A stretch of 64,000 nt of DNA from Bacillus sp. P14.5 (GCF_003316765.1 NZ_NIJF01000015.1:1-64000); one strand, 5' to 3'. Positions 47,158 to 56,274 are shown, numbered from the stretch's first letter. Notes: generated by a model from the letters alone, not told the origin. Made by a program: numbers and translations.

Positions 47158-47397
47158 TCATAAAATTTCAATACGGTCTCCAGAACGAATCCCTGCATCC
47201 ATCAGCCGGATGCTCCCGGGAATCACTTTCCTTTTATTCACCACGCGGATCCAATTACCTTCCCTTGGCTCATATGCCACCTTTTGAGTCTGCCACACAA
47301 GGTCAACCATTTTTTTCACAGTATGGTAGTTTGATAACCTGAGATCAAAGCAGCTCCCATCGTAACGTTCAAGGTCAATCGTGAGTTCTATATACAT
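47158..47397 (-). CDS. yukD: Ubiquitin-like T7SS protein EsaB (YukD)
   Basis: A 79-residue YukD-family protein: MYIELTIDLERYDGSCFDLR is a ubiquitin-like first hairpin, and the C-terminus ends SGDRIEIL without a Gly-Gly tail. ATG 47397 has GAGGTG upstream and is preferred over the longer frame at 47454. Its stop overlaps the frame of essB. In T7SS it is a small regulatory/assembly protein. Confidence 0.9.
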   Translation of the reverse strand: MYIELTIDLERYDGSCFDLRLSNYHTVKKMVDLVWQTQKVAYEPREGNWIRVVNKRKVIPGSIRLMDAGIRSGDRIEIL

Positions 47398-47414
47398 TTC
47401 AAGGTTCACCTCAT

Positions 47415-47455
47415 AAGGAAGGAGCGCCCAGAATAACGGGAAGCGCTCCTTCATG
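47415..47455 (-). promoter_or_regulatory. Stem-loop between esxA and yukD
   Basis: GAAGGAGCGC and GCGCTCCTTC pair around about 16 nt. No T tract follows, so it is more likely an mRNA-processing or attenuating hairpin that lets esxA mRNA outnumber the rest of the operon than a full terminator. Confidence 0.5.
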
Positions 47456-47477
47456 TTTAAAATGTGCCGGAATGATA

Positions 47478-47771
47478 TTAACCCCGGATTTGGTTTGCAA
47501 TTTGAGCATCTGCGTCTTCAAGAGACTTGGCTGTGCTGTTCAATTGCATTGAGATGTCTTCGAGCAGCTGCTGCATTTGCAGGAATGAAGGACGAAGTGT
47601 CTGGTATTGTTCAGCGAAAGCACGGCTGGATTCACCTTCCCACATGCCTTCAAGTTCGGATATCATATTATCCAAACGTGAAATCTGCTCTCCTACCTGG
47701 CTGCTCTCACTAGTGTAACGATTGGACATACTGATCAATTCTGCTGGGGTAACGCGAATAATTCCTGACAT
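47478..47771 (-). CDS. esxA: WXG100 secreted protein EsxA (YukE)
   Basis: A 97-residue helical hairpin with the WEG motif (GMWEGESSRAF, Trp near residue 44) and the start MSGIIRVTPAELISMSNRYT typical of YukE. No signal peptide; it is exported by the T7SS encoded downstream. AAGGGAGATG precedes the ATG. First gene of the secretion operon, separated from yukD by a stem-loop. Confidence 0.95.
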   Translation of the reverse strand: MSGIIRVTPAELISMSNRYTSESSQVGEQISRLDNMISELEGMWEGESSRAFAEQYQTLRPSFLQMQQLLEDISMQLNSTAKSLEDADAQIANQIRG

Positions 47772-48356
47772 ATTAAATCATCTCCCTTTTCACAAATGTT
47801 GGTGGTAATCATCTATTTCATATCAGAATACCCAGACAAGAAAAACAGATTCTTAAAACCTATGTAATCCGTTTTCTTCCAAAAATAAAGACAATTGTTT
47901 CCATACATTCATTAATATAGTATTACAAACACCTATCCAAACTCAATTTTTCCCTGAAAAAGGAAACTATATGACTACTGTATTTATTAACCGCAGGGTC
48001 ATTTGGCATAATTACCCTAATAGGGTGATAGGTTGATAGTATGATAATGAACTTGAGGTTTTTTAATGAGGACACACCTTGTCTAAATGACCCATTAGTT
48101 ACAAGTCCTTACTTTATATCCTTATTTTTACTTCTATAAACCTTTTTTATTGAAAATATAGACTTTTTTAGCAGAGAGGGGTATTGCTGCAACCGAAACT
48201 TGGCAGGAGCAGATATTCCATCCTAATGTACAAGCTGGTGATTCTTATTACTTGTTCGAAAGCTCTGGTGATTTCTTGTATTAATACTTCCCCCGCTGCC
48301 TGCCGGGCGTCGGTGATTTCACTGACCACACAAGACACCCCCCTGAATTTATCTTC
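47772..48356. other. 585-bp gap holding the T7SS operon promoter region
   Basis: AT-rich sequence with no supported gene. It separates the YwqH-like gene from esxA. The size exceeds what a simple promoter needs, which suits control by distant regulators such as DegU in B. subtilis; no clear DegU box was identified by eye. Confidence 0.5.
47917..47946 (-). promoter_or_regulatory. Candidate sigma-A promoter of the esx operon
   Basis: On the minus strand TTGAGT (47946-47941) and TACTAT (47922-47917) are 18 bp apart, giving a leader of about 140 nt before esxA. Confidence 0.4.
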
Positions 48357-48713
48357 CTAATTTTTATCAGCTTTTGCTCTTTCTTCAGCTTGAAGTCTGT
48401 CTATTGTGTATTCAACCGCCTGTATTTCATAATTCAAGCTTTGCATCTTGCTGTTCAACATTGAAAACACTTCACTAAACTGGGTCGTTTCAATATCTGT
48501 AAAGTAATGAAGCATTCCTTGAAGCCTTATTTCATCGAATTTATCGGCAAGACTGCCCCGCCAGGTAGAAGCTGAGAGCTCAGGGTTTGTAATTCTTTCC
48601 CTATAAACAGAAAATTCCTGCTGGTTTCCTTGCAATTTGCTGCTGCAATCCTGGAGCCTTTGAAGCTGATCACGCTTTTCCCTTAACAATCCATAATAAT
48701 AAAATAATGACAA
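48357..48713 (-). CDS. YwqH-like (DUF5082) T7SS-associated protein
   Basis: A 118-residue, fully helical protein beginning MSLFYYYGLLREKRDQLQRL with a TTG start behind GAGGTG. The TWRGSLADKFDE segment (near 49-60) is a WxG-like turn between helices, and the protein ends in a coiled coil. This fits the YwqH/DUF5082 family, small partners encoded beside LXG toxins and T7SS genes. No LXG toxin or immunity gene follows here, so it is an orphan member next to the secretion operon. Confidence 0.7.
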   Translation of the reverse strand: MSLFYYYGLLREKRDQLQRLQDCSSKLQGNQQEFSVYRERITNPELSASTWRGSLADKFDEIRLQGMLHYFTDIETTQFSEVFSMLNSKMQSLNYEIQAVEYTIDRLQAEERAKADKN

Positions 48714-48980
48714 GAACCTTCACCTCACTTGATTTAATGATTTCTTGATAAAATTTCCAATCTTTTTAACTATAGCATGGTTGATATAGTGACAATATGA
48801 TCAAAATTGTTTATTTTTTCCTGAAGCAAGTGGTTGTTTATTCCTATTAATTTGTTTTTTATCCTTAATGAATTTAATAATCTCATTCTTAAGTAGCACA
48901 ACTTGATGGAAATTAAACCTAAATTAATGAACTTTTTCCATTGATAGGAACTTTTTAAGAGACCTCCCATTTTGCAAATA
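48714..48980. other. Intergenic region, no gene seen
   Basis: AT-rich; a 66-codon frame on the minus strand has no ribosome-binding site or protein-like composition. Probably holds the promoter of the YwqH-like gene. Confidence 0.45.
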
Positions 48981-49009
48981 AATAGACACCCTCATTTTGA
49001 AGGTGTCCA
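48981..49009 (-). terminator. Terminator after the ATL gene
   Basis: GGACACC and GGTGTCT-side arms pair on the minus strand and run into ATTTATTT. Confidence 0.75.
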
Positions 49010-49327
49010 TTACGTTTTACTATTTTCAGGGGTCCATTGAAATCGTTCCAGATTGATTTTTCCATCTGGTCCGGTTTCGACTCCCTCCATCTCCAAATTC
49101 AACCGCTGTTCTTCAAAAGACTCCCCATCAAGGGCAATCCGGCCTTTGGCATTGATGACCCGGTGCCAGGGAAGCTGATGTTTTCTGCTCATGGAATGGA
49201 GAATCCTGACGACCTGGCGGGCAGCCCGCGGACTTCCAGCCAAACCCGCAATCTGCCCATAGGTCATGACTTTTCCTGCAGGGATGCTTTTGATGATTCT
49301 AATAACAGCTTCTGTAAAAGGTGTCAC
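49010..49327 (-). CDS. Alkyltransferase-like protein (ATL/YbaZ family)
   Basis: A 105-residue MGMT C-terminal-domain protein. The HTH region VMTYGQIAGLAGSPRAARQV is intact, but the active site reads PWHRV (residues 53-57) where O6-alkylguanine transferases have PCHRV. Such Trp-containing ATL proteins bind alkylated guanine without repairing it and hand it to nucleotide excision repair. GTG start behind AAAGGATG. Confidence 0.88.
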   Translation of the reverse strand: MTPFTEAVIRIIKSIPAGKVMTYGQIAGLAGSPRAARQVVRILHSMSRKHQLPWHRVINAKGRIALDGESFEEQRLNLEMEGVETGPDGKINLERFQWTPENSKT

Positions 49328-49350
49328 GAAAACATCCTTTCGCTCATTTT

Positions 49351-50406
49351 TTATCGGTGGCTCTTCGCTTGCTGGTTCTGATTGATCAGCAGAAGCAATT
49401 GAACGAATGCAATGGGAAGAGCAGTCTTTTTGTATGCCAGATACTTAGGCTCCCAATCTGTGGAGAACTTATCTTTAAACTCCCTTAGCCCTCTGAAGTT
49501 ATAGAGGGAATTGCCATGAAGGTAAGCTAAATGTATAAGTTTTTCAGTCATGAAGGAATGGTGGCAGTTCCCCACATTTGAAAGCGGGGACATCCCTAAA
49601 CTGCAAGCCTGATAACCATTACTCTTTGCCCAATTGAAGATATGGACAAACAAAGCATCCATCGTGCCATTGGGACTGTCAGCCACTTTTCTCATCAAGT
49701 CGATGCTGATGGTGCCTTTGTAGTTGGTCGGCAGCGTCGCAAATGCAATTAACTTACCTTGGGAATCCCTTATCATGGCAACAGGAAAGCGGGAAACGTA
49801 TTCCTCGCTAAAGGCGGCCACCGAAAAGCCCTTTTCCTTTTGATCACCCAGCCACATGCTTGAAACGGCAGTGATTTCGGAAAGCACTCCCTCCGAAAAA
49901 GGGGGCTGGACTACATTAAAGAAATAACCATTCCTGCTTAACTTATTCAAACTTGTCCTTAGCTTGCCATTCTTTTTTCCCTCTGTGGTGAAAAGCCGGA
50001 GATTGACAATTCCCTCTTCTCCAAGCTTGACGAACCTGTACCCTGAATCATGGTAATGCTGCATATACTTCGGGCTGATCTGATAAAATACAGGCTTCAA
50101 ACCTCTATCCCTGCCATGGTCAGAGAATTCTTTGATGGCTTGATGAATATGAGCCTCTTCTCCCACCGGATCACCCAGTACAATCAATTTATTGGCAAAA
50201 CGTTTATATAAAATAAACACAGTTTGATCTTCGTTCCAAAATACTTCTTTATCTTTTAGGTAGGTTAAATGCGTCAAATGATTTCCGCCTTTTTCCTGCA
50301 AAAGGGAAGTCATTCTGGCAATATGACCTTCTAAGTTACATGAAGGGATTTCATTCCTCGTCCTTTTGGCGGTCGTCATTAAGGAATTAAAAAGTTTGAT
50401 GTACAT
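49351..50406 (-). CDS. Stand-alone MprF-type synthase domain (DUF2156)
   Basis: A 351-residue soluble protein; ATG 50406 follows CAGGAGG. It matches the cytosolic GNAT-fold aminoacyl-phosphatidylglycerol synthase domain of MprF: LGDPVGEE near residue 82, a basic patch KKNGKLRTSLNKLSRNGYFF, and FYQISPKYMQHYHDSGYRFV. The membrane flippase half is missing, so it is a single-domain homologue; whether it aminoacylates lipid or another acceptor is unknown. It lies 23 bp upstream of the ATL gene start. Confidence 0.78.
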   Translation of the reverse strand: MYIKLFNSLMTTAKRTRNEIPSCNLEGHIARMTSLLQEKGGNHLTHLTYLKDKEVFWNEDQTVFILYKRFANKLIVLGDPVGEEAHIHQAIKEFSDHGRDRGLKPVFYQISPKYMQHYHDSGYRFVKLGEEGIVNLRLFTTEGKKNGKLRTSLNKLSRNGYFFNVVQPPFSEGVLSEITAVSSMWLGDQKEKGFSVAAFSEEYVSRFPVAMIRDSQGKLIAFATLPTNYKGTISIDLMRKVADSPNGTMDALFVHIFNWAKSNGYQACSLGMSPLSNVGNCHHSFMTEKLIHLAYLHGNSLYNFRGLREFKDKFSTDWEPKYLAYKKTALPIAFVQLLLLINQNQQAKSHR

Positions 50407-50544
50407 GTACCGGCCTCCTGATAACAATAATTAAATAATACCATACAGGGGACTGGTTGATTGAAGAATTTTTGGTGAATGTTTTTTAAAATTCAGCCAA
50501 TAATTGTTGTAATCCTTGTTTGCGGGGCATTGAGGAAGAGTGAG

Positions 50545-50935
50545 TCACCGGATAGTGGACCGCAAATCCAATTTACGGGCCGTTGAGATCTAAGAAAACC
50601 ACCGGATGTTGGACTACAAACCCAATTTACGGGCCGTTGAAATCTAGAAAACCACCGGATGTTGGACCGCAATTCCAGTTTACGGGCCATTGAGATCTAA
50701 AAACCACCGGATGTTGGACCGCAAATCCAGTTTACGGGCCGTTGAGATCTAAAAAACCATAGGATGTTGGACCGCAATTCCAGTTTACAGGCCGTTGAGA
50801 TCTAGATAAACATCAGATGTTGGACCGAAAACCTAGTATACGGGCCGTTGGAATCTAGAGAACTAACGTATAATGGACTGCAACTCCAATTCACGGACTG
50901 TTGAGAACCGGGAAATCAACGCATGGGGTTCCTTA
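50545..50935. repeat. 53-bp tandem repeat array (seven units)
   Basis: GGATGTTGGAC or a close variant starts at 50550, 50604, 50657, 50709, 50762, 50815 and 50868 (period 52-54 bp). Units also share TTTACGGGCCGTTGAGATCTA. Degeneration increases to the right. No gene overlaps it convincingly; it occupies most of the 600-bp space between the MprF-like gene and the tmRNA terminator. Confidence 0.88.
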
Positions 50936-50983
50936 AATCGCAGGAGAGCGTCTTAGATTGCTTTTTGTCTTGTGCTAATAAAA

Positions 50984-51021
50984 AAACCATCAACTGCTTA
51001 CTAAGCAGTTAATGGTTTTTA
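50984..51021 (-). terminator. Terminator of ssrA (tmRNA)
   Basis: AAACCAT-AACTGCTT and AAGCAGTT-ATGGTTT pair and run into a T7 tract on the minus strand. Confidence 0.9.
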
Positions 51022-51081
51022 AAAGATTGATTTTATATGGTAAGTTGAAATTTTGAAAATAAAAACCACCAAATATGTATT

Positions 51082-51716
51082 TGGTGGAGACGGTGGGACG
51101 CGCTGTTCCATGCTTTCGTCATGGCACTGACTATATCTTGAACCTTATGGATAAGGTCCTTTGGCGTATTATGCGAACTGTAATTTTACCTGAACATCAG
51201 GCAGGAATCCGCATCCTAGTACTGCCGCTCGGGCAGCCTATGAGTCGATACACGGCTGTTGGATTGCTCCACATACCGCTCGGCATTGCCTTATCACCAA
51301 AGTGACTTAGGTTTCACCGATAAAGCCAAATTTTCACTTGTATGTTGCCATACAAGGCGACTAATAATTAATCGAACCCACGTCCAGACATATCGCCACT
51401 TAAGCGTCTACGAGCGTAGTCGATACATTCGCGAGTTCGCTGCAACATCTGCCTATCGACGGGCGTCCGTGCAGCTAGTCTGATTAATCTCTTCCTTCAT
51501 CCTCAGACGGTGGAATCCGGCGTAGCCCACTGAAAGTGAGTCCCTTACCCTACCACATGGGCGATGGAGGGAGGAACCGCTAAGCTAGCTTACGCTGCTA
51601 AAGCGAAGTTGTTGTTAGATTTGCCAGTTATTATTGGCGTTGACGTTTTATCGTGGACGATCCCCACGGCTCGCAACTCAAGCTCGAACTATCCCTGTCG
51701 AATCCGTAACGTCCCC
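51082..51716 (-). ncRNA. ssrA: tmRNA (ssrA), interrupted by a group I intron
   Basis: The 5' end GGGGACGTTACGGATTCGAC (from 51716) and the 3' end CCCACCGTCTCCACCA (to 51082) form the tRNA-like half with encoded CCA. Between them lie the tag frame GKSNNNFALAA-stop (51625-51590), the pseudoknot region and CTGGACGTGGGTTCGAT. The T-arm is then broken: 272 nt are inserted between TTCGAT and TCCCACC. Removing 51370-51099 restores a perfect T-arm. Rescues stalled ribosomes with SmpB, which is encoded directly upstream. Confidence 0.95.
51099..51370 (-). ncRNA. Group I intron in the tmRNA T-loop
   Basis: The intron has 272 nt and no reading frame of note. P1 is visible: exon CGAU plus intron UAAUUAUUAGUCG folds into a perfect hairpin with a U-G pair at the 5' splice site (51371/51370). 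The intron ends in G (51099). Core elements: AAGATATAGTC (51139-51129), the classic 3' strand of P7, pairs with GACTCAT (51246-51240) with one bulged base; GGTGAAACCTAAGTC (about 51317-51303) and GATAAGGCAATGCCGAGC (about 51295-51278) match the conserved P and Q segments. No homing endonuclease, so mobility in cis is unlikely. Confidence 0.9.
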
Positions 51717-51893
51717 ATGTTAGTTGGTTATTTTCGCGTTAACGAAAAAAACTAAGGGAAGAACGGGCAGAATAAGTTGTGCTCGGTTACTTATTCAGTT
51801 GTCCTTGCTGCCGCTTGATTACCTTGCGACAATTCTTATTATAACAAATCTGCGGTATTTTGCAATGAATAGGCTCATGGTAAATTACGTTAA

Positions 51894-52367
51894 TCAGTAA
51901 TTCCCTTTCTGCCTTTGAGCAAGCTCACGCTGGATGGTGCGATTCGCATCTTTCCTTTTCAGGTCTTCACGCTTATCAAATTTCTTTTTACCTTTAGCGA
52001 GACCGATCAAAAGCTTGGCGACTCCGTTCTTAATATAGAGCTTCAACGGTACCAGTGAATATCCCGCTTCTTTTGTTTGTCCGATCAGCTGGGATATCTG
52101 CTTTTTGTGAAGCAGCAGCTTTCTCGTCCTGAGCGGTTCGTGATTATAGCGGTTACCCTGCTCGTATGGGCTGATGTGCATATTATGGACAAACACTTCA
52201 CCCTGCTGGATTCTGGCAAACGAATCTTTCAGGTTCACCCGTCCGGCCCTGATCGCCTTGATTTCAGTTCCTTGCAGGACAAGTCCTGCTTCATATGTTT
52301 CTTCAACGGCAAAATCATGTCGCGCTTTTTTATTCTGTGCGATTAACTTTCCTTCACCCTTTGGCAT
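51894..52367 (-). CDS. smpB: SsrA-binding protein SmpB
   Basis: A 157-residue OB-fold protein with [38 protein letters not shown] and the basic C-terminal tail [18 protein letters not shown] that enters the empty mRNA channel. Start GGAGCT-spaced ATG at 52367. Lies upstream of ssrA and downstream of rnr in the standard Bacillus order; partner of tmRNA in trans-translation. Confidence 0.96.
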   Translation of the reverse strand: MPKGEGKLIAQNKKARHDFAVEETYEAGLVLQGTEIKAIRAGRVNLKDSFARIQQGEVFVHNMHISPYEQGNRYNHEPLRTRKLLLHKKQISQLIGQTKEAGYSLVPLKLYIKNGVAKLLIGLAKGKKKFDKREDLKRKDANRTIQRELAQRQKGNY

Positions 52368-52459
52368 TGGAGCTTCCCCCTCTTTCTCTGGATCGGCCGG
52401 AGATTCTCTCTATGGTTACCGGCGTCATTTTACAATAGTATAGACCATTATACTAGCTG

Positions 52460-52620
52460 AAAGCAAAGGAGAAAAGAAATGCTCTTTTCTCCTCCAGACT
52501 GTTGGCAAACGCTCGCTTTCTCCGTGCTCATTACCTTCTAGGTAAATCCGCTCCTCGAAAGTCTCGCGCATTCAATGCGAACATTTTCAATCAGTCTGAC
52601 ACATAATGATGATAATTTAA
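52460..52620. other. Intergenic element with flanking inverted repeats (rnr-smpB gap)
   Basis: Between rnr and smpB, hairpins AGGAGAAAAGA/TCTTTTCTCCT stand at 52469-52494 and 52619-52648, and CAGACTG/CAGTCTG inverted repeats bound the segment between (about 52496-52608). No reading frame is supported; perhaps a small palindromic intergenic element. Confidence 0.45.
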
Positions 52621-52650
52621 GGAGAAAAGATAGACTCTTTTCTCCTTAAT
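52618..52650 (-). terminator. Terminator-like hairpin after rnr
   Basis: AAGGAGAAAAGA pairs with TCTTTTCTCCTT around GTCTA. The T run lies inside the stem rather than after it. Confidence 0.55.
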
Positions 52651-52653
52651 GAC

Positions 52654-54984
52654 TTATTTGCGTTTCTTCGGCTTCCTTTTGCTTCTTGGTGCATTCTCAA
52701 ATTTCTTACTGCCTTTTTTCTTCTTGTTCTGCGGAGGCCGCGTTGACCATTCTCCAGAATCCTTCTTCGGCTTTTCGCTGCCATTGCGGTCCTTCTGCCT
52801 GGTTCTGACAACGGTCGGACGCTCTTCACGAGGTCTCTGGTTGCTTATCATTCCGACGATTTCAAAATCGATGGCACGTTCATCTTTGTTGACATTCACG
52901 ACACGGATGGTGATTTCGTCTCCGATACGGAATACATTTGCCGTTCTTTCCCCGATCATCGCCATGGATCTTTCATCAAAGCGATAATAGTCATCTGTCA
53001 TGTAGCTCACATGGACAAGGCCTTCGATCGTATTGGAAAGCTCGACGAACATACCAAAGTTGGTGACAGAGGAGATAATTCCTTCATATTCTTCTCCAAC
53101 CTTATCAAGCATGTACTCTGCTTTCTTCAGTTCATCCGTTTCACGTTCCGCGTCAACCGCGCGGCGTTCACGGCTTGAAGTATGATCAGCGATTTCATCC
53201 ATCAGTGCTGCCCATTTCGCCCTTGTGCTTTCATCCACCTTGCCTTCTATCAGGTAAGTCCTGATCAGACGGTGAACGATTAAGTCCGGATAACGGCGGA
53301 TCGGCGATGTGAAATGAGTGTAGTACTGTGTTGAAAGCCCAAAATGCCCAAGGCTCTCAGCATAATATTTCGCCTGCTGCATGGAACGAAGCATCATAGT
53401 GGACACTACCACTTCCTCCGGCTTCCCTTCCACTGCCTCGACGATTTCCTGAAGGGCACGCGGGTGGACGGAATTGGCTGTTCCTCTGACAAATAATCCA
53501 AAGTTCGTGATAAATTCAAAGAATTTTTGCAGCTTTTCTTCTTTTGGATCTTCATGGATACGGTAGATGAAAGGAACATCCATCCAATGGAAATGCTCAG
53601 CAACCGTTTCATTCGCCACAAGCATGAATTCCTCGATAAGACGCTCTGCCACCGAACGGGTCCTTAACACAACATCCGTTGGCTTGCCTTCATCATCCAC
53701 CAGCACCTTTGATTCTTTAAAATCAAAATCGATGGCGCCGCGTGTCATCCGTTTTTCCCTCAGAATCTGTGCAAGGTCTTCCATTTGTTCGAACATCGGG
53801 ACGATCGGCTCGTAACGTTCACGAACATTTTCATCTTTATCCACAAGGATCTTGTTTACATCGGAATAAGTCATACGCTCTGTCGTTTTGATGACGCTCT
53901 GGAAGATTTCGTGCTTGACCACTTCCCCCTGTGCGTTGATTTCCATTTCACAGCCTAGAGTCAAACGATCGACTTTAGGGTTCAAGGAACAGATTCCATT
54001 TGAAAGGCGGTGCGGGATCATAGGGATTACCCGGTCCACTAAGTACACACTTGTTCCTCTTTCAAAGGCTTCCTGGTCGATCGGGGAGCCTTCCGTCACA
54101 TAGTAGCTGACATCCGCGATATATACGCCGAGCTTGTAATTCCCATTGTCCAGCTTTTTCACGGTTACCGCATCGTCAAGGTCCTTCGCATCAGCTCCAT
54201 CGATGGTGACAATGGTTTCTTCACGAAGATCACGGCGGTTTTCCAGTTCGGATGGATCAATTTCGTCAGGTACATTATTGGCCTGCTCCATCACTTCATC
54301 TGGAAATTCAACCGTGATTCCGTGCTTGTGGATAACAGAAAGGATGTCCACACCAGGGTCATTTTTATGGCCCAGTATTTCCGTGACTTCTCCTTCCGCG
54401 CTTTTGCGGCCTTCAGGATAGGAAGTCAGTTTGACGACTACCTTATGTCCTTCAACAGCTCCCATGTTGGCTGATTTCGGAATAAAAATATCACTGGAGA
54501 ACTTCTTGTCATCAGGGATTACAAAACCGAAATGCTTGCTTTCCGTGTAGGTTCCGACGACCTGTGACACGCCTCTTTCCAAAATACGGACAATCGAACC
54601 TTCTCGTCTGCTTCCTGAAGTTTCAGAGGATACCCTCGCCAGCACGATATCGCCATTCATGGCATTATTAGTTTCATTTGGCGGAATAAAAATGTCATCT
54701 AATCCCGGTTCGTCAGGAAGTACAAAAGCGAACCCTTTCGCATGACCCGATAATTTCCCACGGATAAGATTCATTTTCTCCGGCAAGCCGTAGCGGTTGC
54801 TGCGTGTGCGGACAACAAGTCCTTTTTCCTCCATGATGACAAGTGCTTTTACAAAATCTTTAAAATTGGAAGAGCCTTCAATCCCGAAAGCTTCTTCCAG
54901 CTCCTGCACCGTCAATGGCTTATAAGCTTCATCTTTCATATAAGAAAGAAGCTTATCTATCTTTCCGCGAATAGAATCATCCAT
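52654..54984 (-). CDS. rnr: Ribonuclease R
   Basis: A 776-residue RNB-family 3'-5' exoribonuclease: N-terminal winged helix (about 1-70), two cold-shock domains (about 75-230), the RNB catalytic core with [12 protein letters not shown] (Asp cluster, near 268-279), an S1 domain (about 625-705, [18 protein letters not shown]) and a Lys/Arg-rich tail. Degrades structured RNA and takes part in tmRNA-linked mRNA decay, which fits its place before smpB-ssrA. Confidence 0.95.
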   Translation of the reverse strand: MDDSIRGKIDKLLSYMKDEAYKPLTVQELEEAFGIEGSSNFKDFVKALVIMEEKGLVVRTRSNRYGLPEKMNLIRGKLSGHAKGFAFVLPDEPGLDDIFIPPNETNNAMNGDIVLARVSSETSGSRREGSIVRILERGVSQVVGTYTESKHFGFVIPDDKKFSSDIFIPKSANMGAVEGHKVVVKLTSYPEGRKSAEGEVTEILGHKNDPGVDILSVIHKHGITVEFPDEVMEQANNVPDEIDPSELENRRDLREETIVTIDGADAKDLDDAVTVKKLDNGNYKLGVYIADVSYYVTEGSPIDQEAFERGTSVYLVDRVIPMIPHRLSNGICSLNPKVDRLTLGCEMEINAQGEVVKHEIFQSVIKTTERMTYSDVNKILVDKDENVRERYEPIVPMFEQMEDLAQILREKRMTRGAIDFDFKESKVLVDDEGKPTDVVLRTRSVAERLIEEFMLVANETVAEHFHWMDVPFIYRIHEDPKEEKLQKFFEFITNFGLFVRGTANSVHPRALQEIVEAVEGKPEEVVVSTMMLRSMQQAKYYAESLGHFGLSTQYYTHFTSPIRRYPDLIVHRLIRTYLIEGKVDESTRAKWAALMDEIADHTSSRERRAVDAERETDELKKAEYMLDKVGEEYEGIISSVTNFGMFVELSNTIEGLVHVSYMTDDYYRFDERSMAMIGERTANVFRIGDEITIRVVNVNKDERAIDFEIVGMISNQRPREERPTVVRTRQKDRNGSEKPKKDSGEWSTRPPQNKKKKGSKKFENAPRSKRKPKKRK

Positions 54985-55008
54985 TTTTTAACCCTCCTAA
55001 GTCGTCAT

Positions 55009-55755
55009 TTATACAGTCCAGTCGAGCCCTTCGAGAAAAGCATACACATCTTCATGCAGCTGCTCTTTTTCTTTATCGAGCGTAATGACATGGCCGGACT
55101 CTTCGTACCATTTAATCTTTTTATTATGAGATTCGACCGCTTCATAAATAATATTTGCCGAATCTGTGTTTATCATGTGGTCATTCCGCGCCTGTATGAC
55201 AAATGTCGGACTGTAGATCATATCTACATTGCCGCGGACATCCGCAATCAGTTCCTGGAGTGCCTTCAATGTATTCATAGGTGTTTTCTTGAACTCTGTT
55301 ATTTCTTCTTCAATTTGCGCAGGGTCTTTTCCTTCAAATTTCTTAAATTCCCTTGCGTATTCAACCACACCGTCATACATGACGTCTTCACTCTTTATGT
55401 ACATAGGCGCACACATTGGTACAATACCCTTTACAGGAACAGTGTAACCTAATTTCAGTGAAAATACCCCTCCAAGCGAGAGGCCGGCCACCGCGATTTC
55501 CTCATAGCCTTTGTTCTTCAAATGATTGTACCCGTCCATGACATCCTTCCACCAGTCTTCTGGACCTGTATGGACCAATTCCTCCGGCGGGACTCCATGC
55601 CCTTTATAATGCGGCGCATGGGATGAATAGCCTTTTTTCTCCAGAAAGCGGCCCAGCATGCGGACATCAGCTGAATTCCCGGTGAAGCCGTGCAAAAGCA
55701 GAACGGCACGCTTTCCTGCCTCAAATGTAAATGGTTTTGGCAAAACTGTTTTCAT
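55009..55755 (-). CDS. est: Carboxylesterase (Est30-like)
   Basis: A 248-residue alpha/beta hydrolase: oxyanion region [17 protein letters not shown] (near 18-34), nucleophile elbow GLSLGG (Ser near 94), and Asp/His in [12 protein letters not shown] and ESGHVITLD. Closely follows the Geobacillus Est30/Bacillus YvaK pattern. It sits between secG and rnr as in B. subtilis. Natural substrate unknown; short-chain esters in vitro for relatives. Confidence 0.92.
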   Translation of the reverse strand: MKTVLPKPFTFEAGKRAVLLLHGFTGNSADVRMLGRFLEKKGYSSHAPHYKGHGVPPEELVHTGPEDWWKDVMDGYNHLKNKGYEEIAVAGLSLGGVFSLKLGYTVPVKGIVPMCAPMYIKSEDVMYDGVVEYAREFKKFEGKDPAQIEEEITEFKKTPMNTLKALQELIADVRGNVDMIYSPTFVIQARNDHMINTDSANIIYEAVESHNKKIKWYEESGHVITLDKEKEQLHEDVYAFLEGLDWTV

Positions 55756-55821
55756 CGTTGAAACTCCTTTTCTAAAATTGGATCTGTTAAAGAGTAATGT
55801 TTTTTAAAAGGGTATGTCGAC

Positions 55822-55940
55822 TTCCGTTCCAGGCGTACGACTCCGCGGGGCGGGCGGTGAGCCTCCTTAGCTTCGCCTGCGGGGTCTCACCTGTCCCGCT
55901 AGTCCCGCAGGAGGTCGCACACCTTCCACTCCAGTCAACA
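55822..55940. repeat. Short form of the dispersed structured repeat
   Basis: CTTCCGTTCCAGGCG, CTCCGCGGGGCGGGCGGTGA, GCCTGCGGGGTCTCACCTGT and CCGCTAGTCCCGCAGGAGGT follow one another with only GCTTC between the arms. This is the element at 2331-2605 without its middle insert. GCGGGCGGTGAG pairs with CTCACCTGTCCCGC. The rest of 55756-56270 shows no gene. Confidence 0.8.
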
Positions 55941-56274
55941 TTTGCGGAGGGACTGAAAATCCATTATTACCTGGACTTATCAACTTTTCATAATTGAAAT
56001 GACGCCTTCTCACTGGCACTTGAACCCAAAATATCTTACAAAAAACAATATTAACTAACAAAGCCTTAAAATTATAAATAAATCAATATGCATTACGCTG
56101 CTTCTATCTGCCACTCTCCCCTTTCCATTCAACTACGGAGGGGATTTAATGACACGGCATTTTATTAAACAAACGTTTGATTAACCATTAACCTACCCCT
56201 TATTTTAAGCAATCAGCGGCAAAACAATCCAGTAATGAAGTCTATATCGTGGAAAATCCTGCTTCAAGACAAAT

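Noticed and set aside
37862..48713. LXG toxin-immunity module within the T7SS region
   Set aside because: Only the core secretion genes and a YwqH-like gene are present; no LXG-domain or immunity-like gene is found.
50545..50935. CRISPR array
   Set aside because: Repeats of 52-54 bp are contiguous and degenerate throughout, with no constant repeat/unique spacer pattern and no cas genes in the window.
51075..51755. Three short plus-strand reading frames
   Set aside because: They lie antisense to tmRNA and its intron.
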